Origin: JAHTBL01 sp038532735 | GTDB lineage: Bacteria; Pseudomonadota; Alphaproteobacteria; Rhodobacterales; Rhodobacteraceae | NCBI GenBank assembly: GCA_038532735.1 | Contig: JBCBAC010000007.1 | Location: 1 to 64,000, forward strand | Length of the DNA: 64,000 bases | Direction: 5' to 3' | Shown here: positions 53,406-61,036 of the stretch, in pieces | Numbering within the stretch: the stretch's first letter is position 1 | Layout: the number at the start of each line of letters is the position of its first letter | Made by a program: the position numbers and the translations under genes | Notes under the pieces: model-generated | Seen by the model: only the letters and a program-made list of their open reading frames with translations | The model's database searches: none | What the model was told of the DNA's origin: nothing

Positions 53406-54224
53406 ATGGGGTTTCCCGGCACTTGGATGACCGAGAGTGAAAGCGTCGTGTATCGGGTTGTTCCGAAATGCGCCTGCTCGACCATCGGCCAGATCATGTT
53501 CTACTCGGACCATGGTGAATTTTTTGACGGCGACATTCATGACGCGACAGGCGGTCTGCATAAATGGGCGCTGGAAAGCAGCCAGCCGCTGATCACTGAG
53601 AATGTGAAAGCGCATCGGTCTTACGCTTTTACCTGTGTGCGTAACCCTTACACGCGCATCCTGTCGTCGTTTTTCGACAAGATTTGCGGAATACAGCGCA
53701 ACGGGAAACGCTACCGTGGCAACCTCGTGCCACTTCTGATCCAGAAATACGGGATCGAAGTGGGCGATCCGGAAACGGGCTTTGAGTTTGACCAGATCAA
53801 GAGCTTCCGCCGCTTCCTGCTCTTTGCGCGCGACACGATCCGGTGGCGCCGCCCGATGGAGCCGGACATTCACTGGTCGGCCATGTCGGGCCATATCTCG
53901 ACGTTCATTGTGAATGGCGGACGCTACGACAAGATTTTCTGGACCGAGCAATTTAACGCCGGGATGCAAGATGTTCTTGATGCGATTGAGGCGCCCAATA
54001 CGGTGAAGTTGAAAGGCATCCCACGGTTCAACGAAAGCGAAGGGCATGGCCCGAAACGCGCGCATCCGGTAGAGGATTATTTCGACGATCTGTCGATGCA
54101 TCTGATCTACGAGATTTACAAAAAGGATTTCGAGCTCTTCAAATACGATTTTGAGGATCCGTCGAACAAAATGCCGATCGGTGAAATCGACCTTGCAGAG
54201 GTGCATGCGAAACTGGGGGAGTAG
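53406..54224 (+). CDS. Sulfotransferase family protein (PAPS-dependent)
   Basis: 272 residues resembling carbohydrate sulfotransferases of family 2. The 5'-phosphosulfate loop is VPKCACST (19-26) and the 3'-phosphate motif is CVRNPYTRILSSFFDKI (about 78-94). It moves sulfate from PAPS to a sugar hydroxyl. GGAGG lies 7 bases before the ATG. Divergent from the DUF5928 glycosyltransferase over 142 bases. A gene-end tail repeat follows. Confidence 0.82.
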   Translation: MGFPGTWMTESESVVYRVVPKCACSTIGQIMFYSDHGEFFDGDIHDATGGLHKWALESSQPLITENVKAHRSYAFTCVRNPYTRILSSFFDKICGIQRNGKRYRGNLVPLLIQKYGIEVGDPETGFEFDQIKSFRRFLLFARDTIRWRRPMEPDIHWSAMSGHISTFIVNGGRYDKIFWTEQFNAGMQDVLDAIEAPNTVKLKGIPRFNESEGHGPKRAHPVEDYFDDLSMHLIYEIYKKDFELFKYDFEDPSNKMPIGEIDLAEVHAKLGE

Positions 54225-54250
54225 GTGCGGGAAGCCCCTATTCGGAATTA

Positions 54251-54273
54251 GGTATTTGAAGACAAAAGAAAGC
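54251..54273 (+). repeat. Gene-end tail repeat, copy 2
   Basis: GGTATTT-GAAG-ACAAAAGAA lies 27 bases after the sulfotransferase stop, in the gene's orientation; compare copies at 50786 and 54415. Confidence 0.6.
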
Positions 54274-54280
54274 CAGTCGG

Positions 54281-54331
54281 GCCTTGTTTTCAGCCGATCA
54301 GAGCAGTCCTGACGCTTACCGAAAACAAGGC
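54281..54331. repeat. Long inverted repeat in the convergent gap
   Basis: GCCTTGTTTTC (54281-54291) and GAAAACAAGGC (54321-54331), perfect 11-base arms around a 29-base loop, in the 275-base gap between the sulfotransferase and kinase genes. Could be a terminator or a small RNA hairpin. Confidence 0.55.
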
Positions 54332-54414
54332 GCCTTCTTCTGTCACGGTCATCGGCTCCTCAGCCTGTACCGCACATCTCTCCTAGCTGCATTAACCTTA
54401 ACGACTGGTTAAGC

Positions 54415-54438
54415 TGCCTTCTTTTGTCAAAAAAATAC
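54415..54438 (-). repeat. Gene-end tail repeat, copy 3
   Basis: On the minus strand GGTATTT-TTTTG-ACAAAAGAAGGC, 62 bases or more after the end of the kinase gene and in its orientation. With copy 2 it brackets the gap as inverted tails. Confidence 0.6.
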
Positions 54439-54447
54439 CTTGGGGGT

Positions 54448-54490
54448 CCGGGGGTGAAACCCCCGGCCGGTCCGATCCGTCAGGATCGGA
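54448..54490 (-). terminator. Double hairpin after the kinase gene
   Basis: CCGGGGGT-GAA-ACCCCCGG (54448-54466) and TCCGATCC-GTCA-GGATCGGA (54471-54490) are two perfect 8-base stems right after the kinase stop; a T-run follows on the minus strand inside tail copy 3. Confidence 0.65.
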
Positions 54491-54499
54491 AACCGCTCT

Positions 54500-55492
54500 T
54501 CAAAGCAATCCCTTCTCGGCAAAGAGCGCTTTTAGGTCAGTCTCAGGGCGCGCGCCCATATGGCTGATAACTTCGCCCGCAGCAGCGCAGCCCATCTGGC
54601 CGCATGTCTCAAGATCTCTGCCTGTTGCGAGGCCAAACAGGAACCCGGCGGCGAATTGGTCCCCTGCGCCGGTGGCGTCCACCGGCACGACCTTCTCAAC
54701 CGGCACATCAACACGTGTTGACCCCTCAAGAACGCTGACCCCGTCACCGGAGCGGGTGCAGACGGCCAGCGGGCACAGGGCCGCCAGCTTGCTCATGGCC
54801 AAATCCAGATCGTCGGTCTCAAAAAGCGATTTGACTTCCTCTTCGTTGCCGATCACGTAGTCCAGTTCCTCGCCGATCAGCGTCAGGAAGTCTGCGCGGT
54901 GGCGTTCGACGCAGAATGGATCGGAGATCGCGATGCCCGCTTTTCCGCCCGCCGCACGGCAGGACTTTGCGGTACGAATGAACGCCTCTTTGCCCTTGTC
55001 CTTGTCGAAAAGATACCCTTCAAGAAAGACGATCTCGGCCTGCCCGGCCACCTCGTCCGACACATCTTCCGGGCCCAATTCTGCGGAGATACCCAAATAG
55101 GTGTTCATCGAACGCTCCCCATCCGGCGACACGAAGATCATCGAGCGGGAGGTTGGTAGCTCGCCACCTGGCACAGGCGCGTTTACAAACGCGGTACCAC
55201 CGTCTTCCATGGCGGAGGCGTAAAAGCGCCCGAGGGCGTCGTCATGCACGCGGCCGATAAATCCCGTCTTAAGGCCCAGATTGCCCAAGCCGGCCAGCGT
55301 ATTTGCAACCGACCCGCCAGGTGCCTGAACGCGGCCTTCCATTGCGCCGTAAAGCAGTTCGGCGCGCTCGCGTTCGACCAGTTGCATGATGCCTTTTTCG
55401 ATACCCATATGGTCGAGGAAATCATCGCTGGATTGGGTCAGCACATCCACGATGGCGTTGCCGATACCGACAACCTGATACGTTTTACTCAC
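54500..55492 (-). CDS. PfkB-family sugar/adenosine kinase
   Basis: 330 residues of the ribokinase fold: the N-terminal VVGIGNAIVDVL, GGSVANTLAGLG near residue 55 and the C-terminal signature DATGAGDQFAAGFLFG with the catalytic Asp. Closest by feel to adenosine kinase-like members common in the group. The start is GTG at 55492, overlapping the nth stop in GTGA; the longer frame to 55564 lies inside nth. Substrate (adenosine or sugar) is not certain. Confidence 0.88.
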   Translation of the reverse strand: MSKTYQVVGIGNAIVDVLTQSSDDFLDHMGIEKGIMQLVERERAELLYGAMEGRVQAPGGSVANTLAGLGNLGLKTGFIGRVHDDALGRFYASAMEDGGTAFVNAPVPGGELPTSRSMIFVSPDGERSMNTYLGISAELGPEDVSDEVAGQAEIVFLEGYLFDKDKGKEAFIRTAKSCRAAGGKAGIAISDPFCVERHRADFLTLIGEELDYVIGNEEEVKSLFETDDLDLAMSKLAALCPLAVCTRSGDGVSVLEGSTRVDVPVEKVVPVDATGAGDQFAAGFLFGLATGRDLETCGQMGCAAAGEVISHMGARPETDLKALFAEKGLL

Positions 55493-56133
55493 GCAGTCTT
55501 CTCCTCGAACTGACAGAATTCTTCGATGATGCAATTGCTGCACACCGGTTTGCGCGCCTTGCATACATAGCGACCGTGCAGGATCAACCAGTGATGCGCG
55601 TGTTGCTGAAAATCAGCCGGAATGTTGTCTTCGATGGCACGCTCTACAGCATCGACATCTTTGCCGGGCGCAATACCGGTACGGTTGCCGACGCGGAAGA
55701 TATGCGTGTCGACTGCCTGGGTCGGCTGATGCCACCACATATTAAGCACCACATTCGCGGTTTTGCGTCCGACCCCGGGCAGGCTTTGCAGCGCGGCACG
55801 AGAGTTGGGCACAACGCCGCCGTAGTCTTCATGCAGAATGCGGCTCAACTTCATAACGTTCTTGGCCTTGTTGCGATAAAGGCCGATTGTCTTGATATGT
55901 TCGATCAGCTTTTCTTCCCCAAGCGCCAGCATCTTCTCGGGCGTGTCGGCGATCTTGAAAAGCGCGTGGGTGGCTTTGTTCACGCCCACGTCGGTCGCTT
56001 GCGCAGAAAGCGCCACGGCGACGACAAGCGTGTAGGCGTTGGTATGCTCCAATTCGCCTTTGGGTTCGGGCTCCATCTCATGGAAGCGCTCGAAGATTGC
56101 GCGGATGGTGTGATAATCAAGTTGCTTGGCCAT
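55489..56133 (-). CDS. nth: Endonuclease III
   Basis: DNA glycosylase/AP lyase for oxidised pyrimidines. 214 residues: helix-hairpin-helix LPGVGRKTANVVL with catalytic K124, catalytic D142 in VDTHIFRVGNR, and the [4Fe-4S] cysteines C191, C198, C201 and C207. It overlaps the kinase start by 4 bases. Confidence 0.95.
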   Translation of the reverse strand: MAKQLDYHTIRAIFERFHEMEPEPKGELEHTNAYTLVVAVALSAQATDVGVNKATHALFKIADTPEKMLALGEEKLIEHIKTIGLYRNKAKNVMKLSRILHEDYGGVVPNSRAALQSLPGVGRKTANVVLNMWWHQPTQAVDTHIFRVGNRTGIAPGKDVDAVERAIEDNIPADFQQHAHHWLILHGRYVCKARKPVCSNCIIEEFCQFEEKTA

Positions 56134-56228
56134 CGTGCCCCTATGCCCGCCTGCATTAAAAACCGCAAGGAACGGGTCGCACCCGGCCTTCTTCGTCCTG
56201 TAATGTATACCAAAGCGAGGATGCGACC

Positions 56229-57068
56229 ATGACCGATCAGACCCCTTTGGAAAGCCGTTACCATTACGGCGTGATGCGTCGCGCGATTGAGCTGATTGAC
56301 GCCGCGGACACGCCCCTTAGCCTTGAAGCTCTCGCGCGCGAAATGCAGATGAGCCCAACCCATTTTCAGCGGCTGTTCAGCCAGTGGGTGGGCGTCTCGC
56401 CCAAGCGCTACCAGCAGTATCTGACGCTCGATCATGCCAAGAGCCTTCTGCGCGACCAGCACACCACACTTGAGACCGCGCAGTCGGTGGGCCTATCGGG
56501 CTCCAGCCGATTGCATGATCTTTTCGTCCATTGGGAGGCGATGACGCCGGGTGACTATGCCAAGGGCGGCGCTGGGCTGACGATCCTGTGGGGGTGGTTT
56601 GAAAGCCCATTCGGGCCGGTGCTGGTGATGGGCACGGAAAAAGGGCTCTGCGGGATCGGCTTCGCAGCAGAGACCGGGGCAGAGCCGACGATGGCCGATC
56701 TGAAATCACGCTGGCCCATGGCCCGCTACATCGAGGATCCGACGGCACTGAAGCCGACTGTCGACGCGGCCTTTGGCGGGGGTGAAGCGCAGCTGCATCT
56801 GATTGGTGCCCCGTTCCAGATCAAGGTCTGGGAGGCGTTGCTGCGCATTCCGTCAGGCACGGTCACCACCTATTCGGACATTGCAGAGGCGATCGGAAAC
56901 CCCAAAGCCGTGCGTGCGGTCGGTACGGCTGTTGGACGCAATCCGATCTCGTGGTTGATCCCGTGTCACCGGGCTTTGCGCAAGTCGGGCGGGCTTGGCG
57001 GGTATCACTGGGGGCTTCCCGTTAAGCGTGCAATGCTGGCATTTGAAGCGGCGCGCGCGGAAACGTGA
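56229..57068 (+). CDS. AraC-type domain fused to O6-methylguanine-DNA methyltransferase
   Basis: 279 residues: an AraC helix-turn-helix pair (about 10-105; SLEALAREMQMSPTHFQRLF) and an MGMT domain (about 110-279) with the methyl-accepting C246 in LIPCHR and the GGYHWGLPVKRAML end. It equals Ada without the N-terminal zinc/phosphotriester domain, so it can repair O6-methylguanine but lacks the usual methyl-sensing Cys for switching on transcription. Confidence 0.92.
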   Translation: MTDQTPLESRYHYGVMRRAIELIDAADTPLSLEALAREMQMSPTHFQRLFSQWVGVSPKRYQQYLTLDHAKSLLRDQHTTLETAQSVGLSGSSRLHDLFVHWEAMTPGDYAKGGAGLTILWGWFESPFGPVLVMGTEKGLCGIGFAAETGAEPTMADLKSRWPMARYIEDPTALKPTVDAAFGGGEAQLHLIGAPFQIKVWEALLRIPSGTVTTYSDIAEAIGNPKAVRAVGTAVGRNPISWLIPCHRALRKSGGLGGYHWGLPVKRAMLAFEAARAET

Positions 57069-57181
57069 TGGGCAAAAGCTCGCCTGTTTTCCCCCTGAAA
57101 ACCTTTTCCCTTGCAGGCTGCGCCGGTGTATAGACTGCTCATAAGCGAGAAATTCGCATGAGCAGTAAAAGAGGCTTTCTA

Positions 57182-57862
57182 ATGACCAAGTTCAAGATTT
57201 TTGCCGTTATGGCAGTGTCGGCCGTTGCGCTGGCGGGGTGCGAAACCACGGCAGACCGATTTGACCGTGTCAGCCCGCCAAATGGCGATCCGAACCAGCG
57301 GACAAAGCAAGGCGCTTTGATCGGGGGTCTTGCTGGAGCGGCTGCGGGTGTTCTGGCGGGCGATGATGCAGAAGAGCGTCGCCGGGGTGCTGTGATCGGG
57401 GCTGCAATCGGTGCGGGCGGTGGCGCGATTATTGGCAACCAGTTGGACAAACAAGCCGCCGAACTGCGCCAGCAAGTCGGCAATGACGTGCAGATCGTGA
57501 ACACGGGCAATGAGCTGATCGTAACGATGCCGCAGGACATTTTGTTCGCCGTCGATAGCGATACGCTGCGCTCTGACCTGCAAAGCGATCTTCGGGCTCT
57601 GGCGACGAACCTGAACAACTACCCCAACAGCACCGTCGATATCATCGGTCACACCGACAATACGGGCGATGCGGGGTATAACCAGAACCTGTCTGAACGG
57701 CGCGCACGCTCTGTACGCAATGTGCTGATCAACTCGGGCGTTGACGGCTTCCGTCTGCGGGCCATTGGGCGCGGTGAAGACCAGCCTGTCGCCAGCAATC
57801 TGGACGAGGCGGGCCGCGCGCAGAACCGGCGGGTTGAGATTGTTATTCGTCCCAACGCGTAG
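57182..57862 (+). CDS. OmpA-family outer membrane lipoprotein
   Basis: 226 residues: lipoprotein signal with VALAGC (Cys 20), a glycine-zipper stretch (about 48-95; GGLAGAAAGVLAG, GAAIGAGGGAIIG) and an OmpA peptidoglycan-binding domain (about 110-226; ILFAVDSDTLRSD, GHTDNTGDAGYNQNLSERRA). Similar to YiaD/PAL-type envelope tethers. The start at 57182 has GAGG 8 bases ahead; 8 more residues are possible from 57158. Confidence 0.92.
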   Translation: MTKFKIFAVMAVSAVALAGCETTADRFDRVSPPNGDPNQRTKQGALIGGLAGAAAGVLAGDDAEERRRGAVIGAAIGAGGGAIIGNQLDKQAAELRQQVGNDVQIVNTGNELIVTMPQDILFAVDSDTLRSDLQSDLRALATNLNNYPNSTVDIIGHTDNTGDAGYNQNLSERRARSVRNVLINSGVDGFRLRAIGRGEDQPVASNLDEAGRAQNRRVEIVIRPNA

Positions 57863-57880
57863 CACTGATGGATTCACGAG

Positions 57881-57909
57881 AAGGCCCGCCTCTTGCGCGG
57901 GCCTTTTTT
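57881..57909 (+). terminator. Terminator of the OmpA-lipoprotein gene
   Basis: AAGGCCCGC-loop-GCGGGCCTT followed by further T, 18 bases after the stop; a canonical intrinsic terminator. Confidence 0.9.
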
Positions 57910-57926
57910 GTTGAGATGTCCCGGTT

Positions 57927-57947
57927 TTGGTCATATCGTTTTACCAA
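57927..57947. promoter_or_regulatory. Operator-like palindrome before the GntR gene
   Basis: TTGGT-N11-ACCAA, ending 17 bases before the ATG of the GntR regulator. It has identical half-sites and spacing to the site before glcD (37566), in a place suited to autoregulation. Confidence 0.6.
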
Positions 57948-57964
57948 TTGATCCGAGGTAGCCC

Positions 57965-58732
57965 ATGCCCTTCAAACCGGTTCAGGCAGAGCGTTTGTCT
58001 TCCGCCGTTGTCCGTCAGATTGAAAAACTGATCCTGCAAGGCATCCTCCGCCCCGGGGAGCGGCTGCCGTCGGAACGCGAGCTGGCCGAAAAGCTGGGTG
58101 TTTCCCGCCCGTCCCTGCGCGAAGCGATTGCAGAGCTGCAGGATAAGGGCCTGCTGGCCTCGCGCGCCGGCGCGGGCATCTTTGTGGCAGATGTTCTGGG
58201 ATCAGCCTTCTCGGAAGGACTTGTGCGGCTTTTCGCGGCCCATGACGAAGCCGTTTTTGATTATATCAGTTTTCGTCGCGATCTTGAGGGGCTCGCGGCA
58301 GAGCGCGCCTGCCGGCTGGGCTCCGAAACCGACCTCAAGGTTATCGATACGATTTTCCGCAAGATGGAAGCGGCCCATACCAAGCGTAATCCGGCGGAAG
58401 AGGCTGCACTTGATGCCGATTTTCACATGTCGATCATCGAAGCCAGTCACAACGTCATCATGCTGCATATGATGCGCTCGATGTTTGAATTGCTGCGCGA
58501 AGGCGTGTTCTACAATAGAACGGTTATGTTCAAACAGCGCACAACGCGCGATCTGCTGCTGGACCACCACAGGGCGATCAATGATGCGCTGCAAGCGCGC
58601 GATGGCGCCGCCGCCCGCGCGGCGATTGAGATGCATCTGACCTATGTCGAAGTGGACCTGAAGGACCAGAAGAAGTCCGAGGCGAATGAGAGCATCGCCC
58701 AGCAACGCTATGAGCACGAGCAAGCCCGCTAG
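57965..58732 (+). CDS. FadR/FCD-class GntR regulator, possibly glycolate-responsive
   Basis: 255 residues: GntR winged helix (about 8-75; LRPGERLPSERELAEKLGVSRPSLREAIAEL trimmed to its core) and an FCD effector domain (about 90-225) with the metal-binding Asp and His pattern (DADFHMSI, DHHRAI, MHLTYV). FCD regulators with this fold include PdhR, LldR and GlcC. The shared palindrome before glcD points to control of glycolate oxidase; PdhR-like control of central metabolism is the alternative. Confidence 0.88.
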   Translation: MPFKPVQAERLSSAVVRQIEKLILQGILRPGERLPSERELAEKLGVSRPSLREAIAELQDKGLLASRAGAGIFVADVLGSAFSEGLVRLFAAHDEAVFDYISFRRDLEGLAAERACRLGSETDLKVIDTIFRKMEAAHTKRNPAEEAALDADFHMSIIEASHNVIMLHMMRSMFELLREGVFYNRTVMFKQRTTRDLLLDHHRAINDALQARDGAAARAAIEMHLTYVEVDLKDQKKSEANESIAQQRYEHEQAR

Positions 58733-58765
58733 CATGCCTGAAGCCTTTTCCGGGCGCCCGGAATA

Positions 58766-58800
58766 GAAAAAGCCCCGATCCTATCGGACCGGAGCTTTTG
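58766..58800. terminator. Bidirectional terminator between the GntR gene and the atp operon
   Basis: AAAAAGCCCCGATCC-TATC-GGACCGGAGCTTTT forms a long stem with two mismatches and A/T flanks on both sides, between genes ending face to face. Confidence 0.8.
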
Positions 58801-58820
58801 AAATCGGTGTTGCGGCCCGC

Positions 58821-59384
58821 TTAGTGCAGCTTGGCCCCAGCTTCCTTGATCGCTTCGTCGATCAGCTTGTTCTGATCTGCAGCGGTCATCTGCTTGGCAA
58901 TAACGTCTTTCGCGGCACCAATCGCAACCGAGATGGCTGTGTCGCGCACTTCGCGGACAGCACCAGCTTCGGCACTTGCGATCTGCTCCTCAGCGGCTGC
59001 GAGACGGCGCGCGATGGAGTTTTTGATGTCCACCTTTGCTTGCTCTGCCGCCTCTTGGGCTTCCGTGCGAGCATGGGCGACGATGCGGTCTGCCTGTTCC
59101 TGCACTTCTTTCTGCTTGCGCTCATACGAGGCCAGCAGCGTCTGGGCCTCTTCACGCAGCGCTTTGGCTTCGTTCAGATCCGACTGAATGCCTTCGGCAC
59201 GCTTGTCGAGCATCCCGCCAATCATGCCAGGGACCTTGAGATAGGTCAGCAGCGCGATAAAGCAGACGAAACCGATTGCCACGACAAAGTCAGTGTTTGC
59301 CAGCGAGAAGAACGGTTTGTCACCGGCTGCAAGCGCAGGGCTCGCAACAAGGATCAGAGGAAGGGTCAGATAGGTTTTCATCAT
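58821..59384 (-). CDS. atpF: ATP synthase F0 subunit b
   Basis: 187-residue peripheral-stalk subunit: a membrane segment (about 27-47, after a possible signal-like start MKTYLTLPLILVASPALA) and a long charged coiled coil (about 60-160). Last gene of the F0 operon; one base separates it from the b' gene. Forms a heterodimer with b'. Confidence 0.93.
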   Translation of the reverse strand: MMKTYLTLPLILVASPALAAGDKPFFSLANTDFVVAIGFVCFIALLTYLKVPGMIGGMLDKRAEGIQSDLNEAKALREEAQTLLASYERKQKEVQEQADRIVAHARTEAQEAAEQAKVDIKNSIARRLAAAEEQIASAEAGAVREVRDTAISVAIGAAKDVIAKQMTAADQNKLIDEAIKEAGAKLH

Positions 59385-59385
59385 C

Positions 59386-59907
59386 TTATCCCTTCATCCG
59401 GGCATTGACCGCTGCTGTGACTGACTTTGCATCCGCTTTGCCGCCCAGCACAGACACCAATTCCTTGGCCGTGTCCTTGGCAACTTCTTTGACGCTTTCA
59501 GATGCGCTTTCGCGGATGGCCGCGATTGCCTTTTCAGACTCAGCGGTCTTGGCTGCGATCTCCGCATCAGCTTTCTGAAGTTCGACGTCCAGATCAGCCT
59601 GAATCTCTGCTTTTGCTTCTGCCACGATCTGATTGGCCTCTGCACGTGCATCGGCAAGGGCTTTTTCGTAGGCCTTTTCCGCTTCCACGGCTTTCAGCTT
59701 CAGCTCTTCGGCAGCCGCAAGATCGTTCGTGATGGTTCCCTGACGTTCTGCCAGAACGGCCGCGATACGCGGCATCGCAATGCGCGACAGAATGAAATAG
59801 ATCGCAATAAGCGCGATCACCAACCAGAAGATCTGGTTCGGGAAGGTTGAGAACTCCAGCTGCGGCATGCCCGCCGCCTCGGTTCCGCCAGTTGTCTCAG
59901 TTGCCAT
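59386..59907 (-). CDS. atpX: ATP synthase F0 subunit b'
   Basis: 173 residues: one membrane segment (about 24-44, FPNQIFWLVIALIAIYFILS) and an alanine/glutamate-rich coiled coil. The presence of separate b and b' genes is usual in photosynthetic and related alphaproteobacteria. A hairpin lies between this gene and atpE. Confidence 0.93.
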   Translation of the reverse strand: MATETTGGTEAAGMPQLEFSTFPNQIFWLVIALIAIYFILSRIAMPRIAAVLAERQGTITNDLAAAEELKLKAVEAEKAYEKALADARAEANQIVAEAKAEIQADLDVELQKADAEIAAKTAESEKAIAAIRESASESVKEVAKDTAKELVSVLGGKADAKSVTAAVNARMKG

Positions 59908-59939
59908 ATCGTCCTCCAGGAACCTTTTTGGTCACTGAA

Positions 59940-59958
59940 CGGGGCTTTGAAAGCCCCG
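59940..59958 (-). promoter_or_regulatory. Intercistronic hairpin between atpE and atpX
   Basis: CGGGGCTT-TGA-AAGCCCCG is a perfect 8-base stem in the 77-base gap after atpE, without a T-run. It may protect the 3' end of an atpE message or cause partial termination, favouring the many c subunits needed per complex. Confidence 0.5.
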
Positions 59959-59984
59959 CTCAGGCGTAAGGATCGTCTGTCGGA

Positions 59985-60221
59985 TTATACGGCGAACATC
60001 AGCAGCAGAGCGACGAGGAATGCAAAGATGCCCAGTGCTTCTGCGAATGCGATGCCGATGAAGAGCGTTGCGGTCTGACCAGCAGCAGCCGACGGATTGC
60101 GCAGTGCGCCCGCCAGGAAGTTGCCAGCCACGTGGCCCACACCGATAGCAGCGGCACCCGAACCGATGGCTGCCAGGCCTGCGCCGATGAATTGACCCAT
60201 TTGTGCGATATCGCCTTCCAT
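59985..60221 (-). CDS. atpE: ATP synthase F0 subunit c
   Basis: 78-residue two-helix proteolipid forming the rotor ring. The ion-carrying residue is E61 in IAFAEALGIF; the glycine-rich first helix (GAGLAAIGSGAAAIGVG) and polar loop RNPSA are typical. It lacks the Gln and Ser/Thr ligands of Na+-binding c subunits (Ala follows E61), so it should carry protons. Confidence 0.95.
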   Translation of the reverse strand: MEGDIAQMGQFIGAGLAAIGSGAAAIGVGHVAGNFLAGALRNPSAAAGQTATLFIGIAFAEALGIFAFLVALLLMFAV

Positions 60222-60281
60222 TGGTATTCTCCTTACGATGGAATTTGGTTGGAACTTTGGTTGTTTCGGAAATCCTGGACC

Positions 60282-61031
60282 TTAGTGATGCGGGTGCAGC
60301 GCGTCTTTCAGATAGACGCAGGTCAGGATGGTAAAGACGTAGGCCTGAATGGCCGAGACGAGCACCTCAAGCGCGTAGATCGCGACGATGCCAAAGATCG
60401 GAATGAACGAGAAAACGCCAAGCGAGGCGGCAAAGCCTGCGAACACTTTCAAAACCGCATGGCCTGCCATGACGTTGCCTGCCAAACGAATGGAGTGGCT
60501 GACTGGGCGCACGAAGTAAGAAATCAGTTCGATGATGGCCAGGATCGGACGCAGCACCAAAGGCGCGCTGGACACCCAGAAGAGTGACAGGAAGCCAGCG
60601 CCGTTTTTGACGAAGCCCAGCACGGTCACGGTGATAAACACAGCGCCTGCGAGCACAGCCGTGACGGCGATGTGCGAGGTTGTGGTGAAGCTCATCGGGA
60701 TCAAGCCAAGGAAATTGGCCAGCAAGATATACATGAAGAGCGTGAAGATGTACGGGAAATACTTCAGGCCTTCCTTGCCTGCGACGTCCTCGACCATCTT
60801 GTAGACAAACCCGTAGGCCATCTCGCCCACGGACTGGCTGCGAGACGGGACGATCGCGCGACCGCGTGTGCCGACAACCATCAGAAGGGTCACGGCGACA
60901 ACAGCAAAGAACAGCCAAAGCGTCACATTCGTAGGCGTGTACCAGTTGATTGCGCCGTCGCCGAACAGCGGCTTGACGATGAACTGATCCATCGGGTGAA
61001 TTTCGATGCCGCCTTTTGCTTCGTCTGCCAC
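60282..61031 (-). CDS. atpB: ATP synthase F0 subunit a
   Basis: 249-residue stator channel with five to six helices; the essential arginine is in HSIRLAGNVMAGH. The start is taken as GTG at 61031, 5 bases after the atpI stop with GAAGGA ahead, giving the usual length; the frame is open to 61268 but that part overlaps atpI. Gene order atpI-B-E-X-F. Confidence 0.94.
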   Translation of the reverse strand: MADEAKGGIEIHPMDQFIVKPLFGDGAINWYTPTNVTLWLFFAVVAVTLLMVVGTRGRAIVPSRSQSVGEMAYGFVYKMVEDVAGKEGLKYFPYIFTLFMYILLANFLGLIPMSFTTTSHIAVTAVLAGAVFITVTVLGFVKNGAGFLSLFWVSSAPLVLRPILAIIELISYFVRPVSHSIRLAGNVMAGHAVLKVFAGFAASLGVFSFIPIFGIVAIYALEVLVSAIQAYVFTILTCVYLKDALHPHH

Positions 61032-61036
61032 GTCGG

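Noticed and set aside
60241..60262. Repeated TTTGGTTGGAACTTTGGTTG as a third copy of the TTGGT/ACCAA operator
   Set aside because: These are direct repeats of TTGG without an ACCAA arm; not the palindrome.
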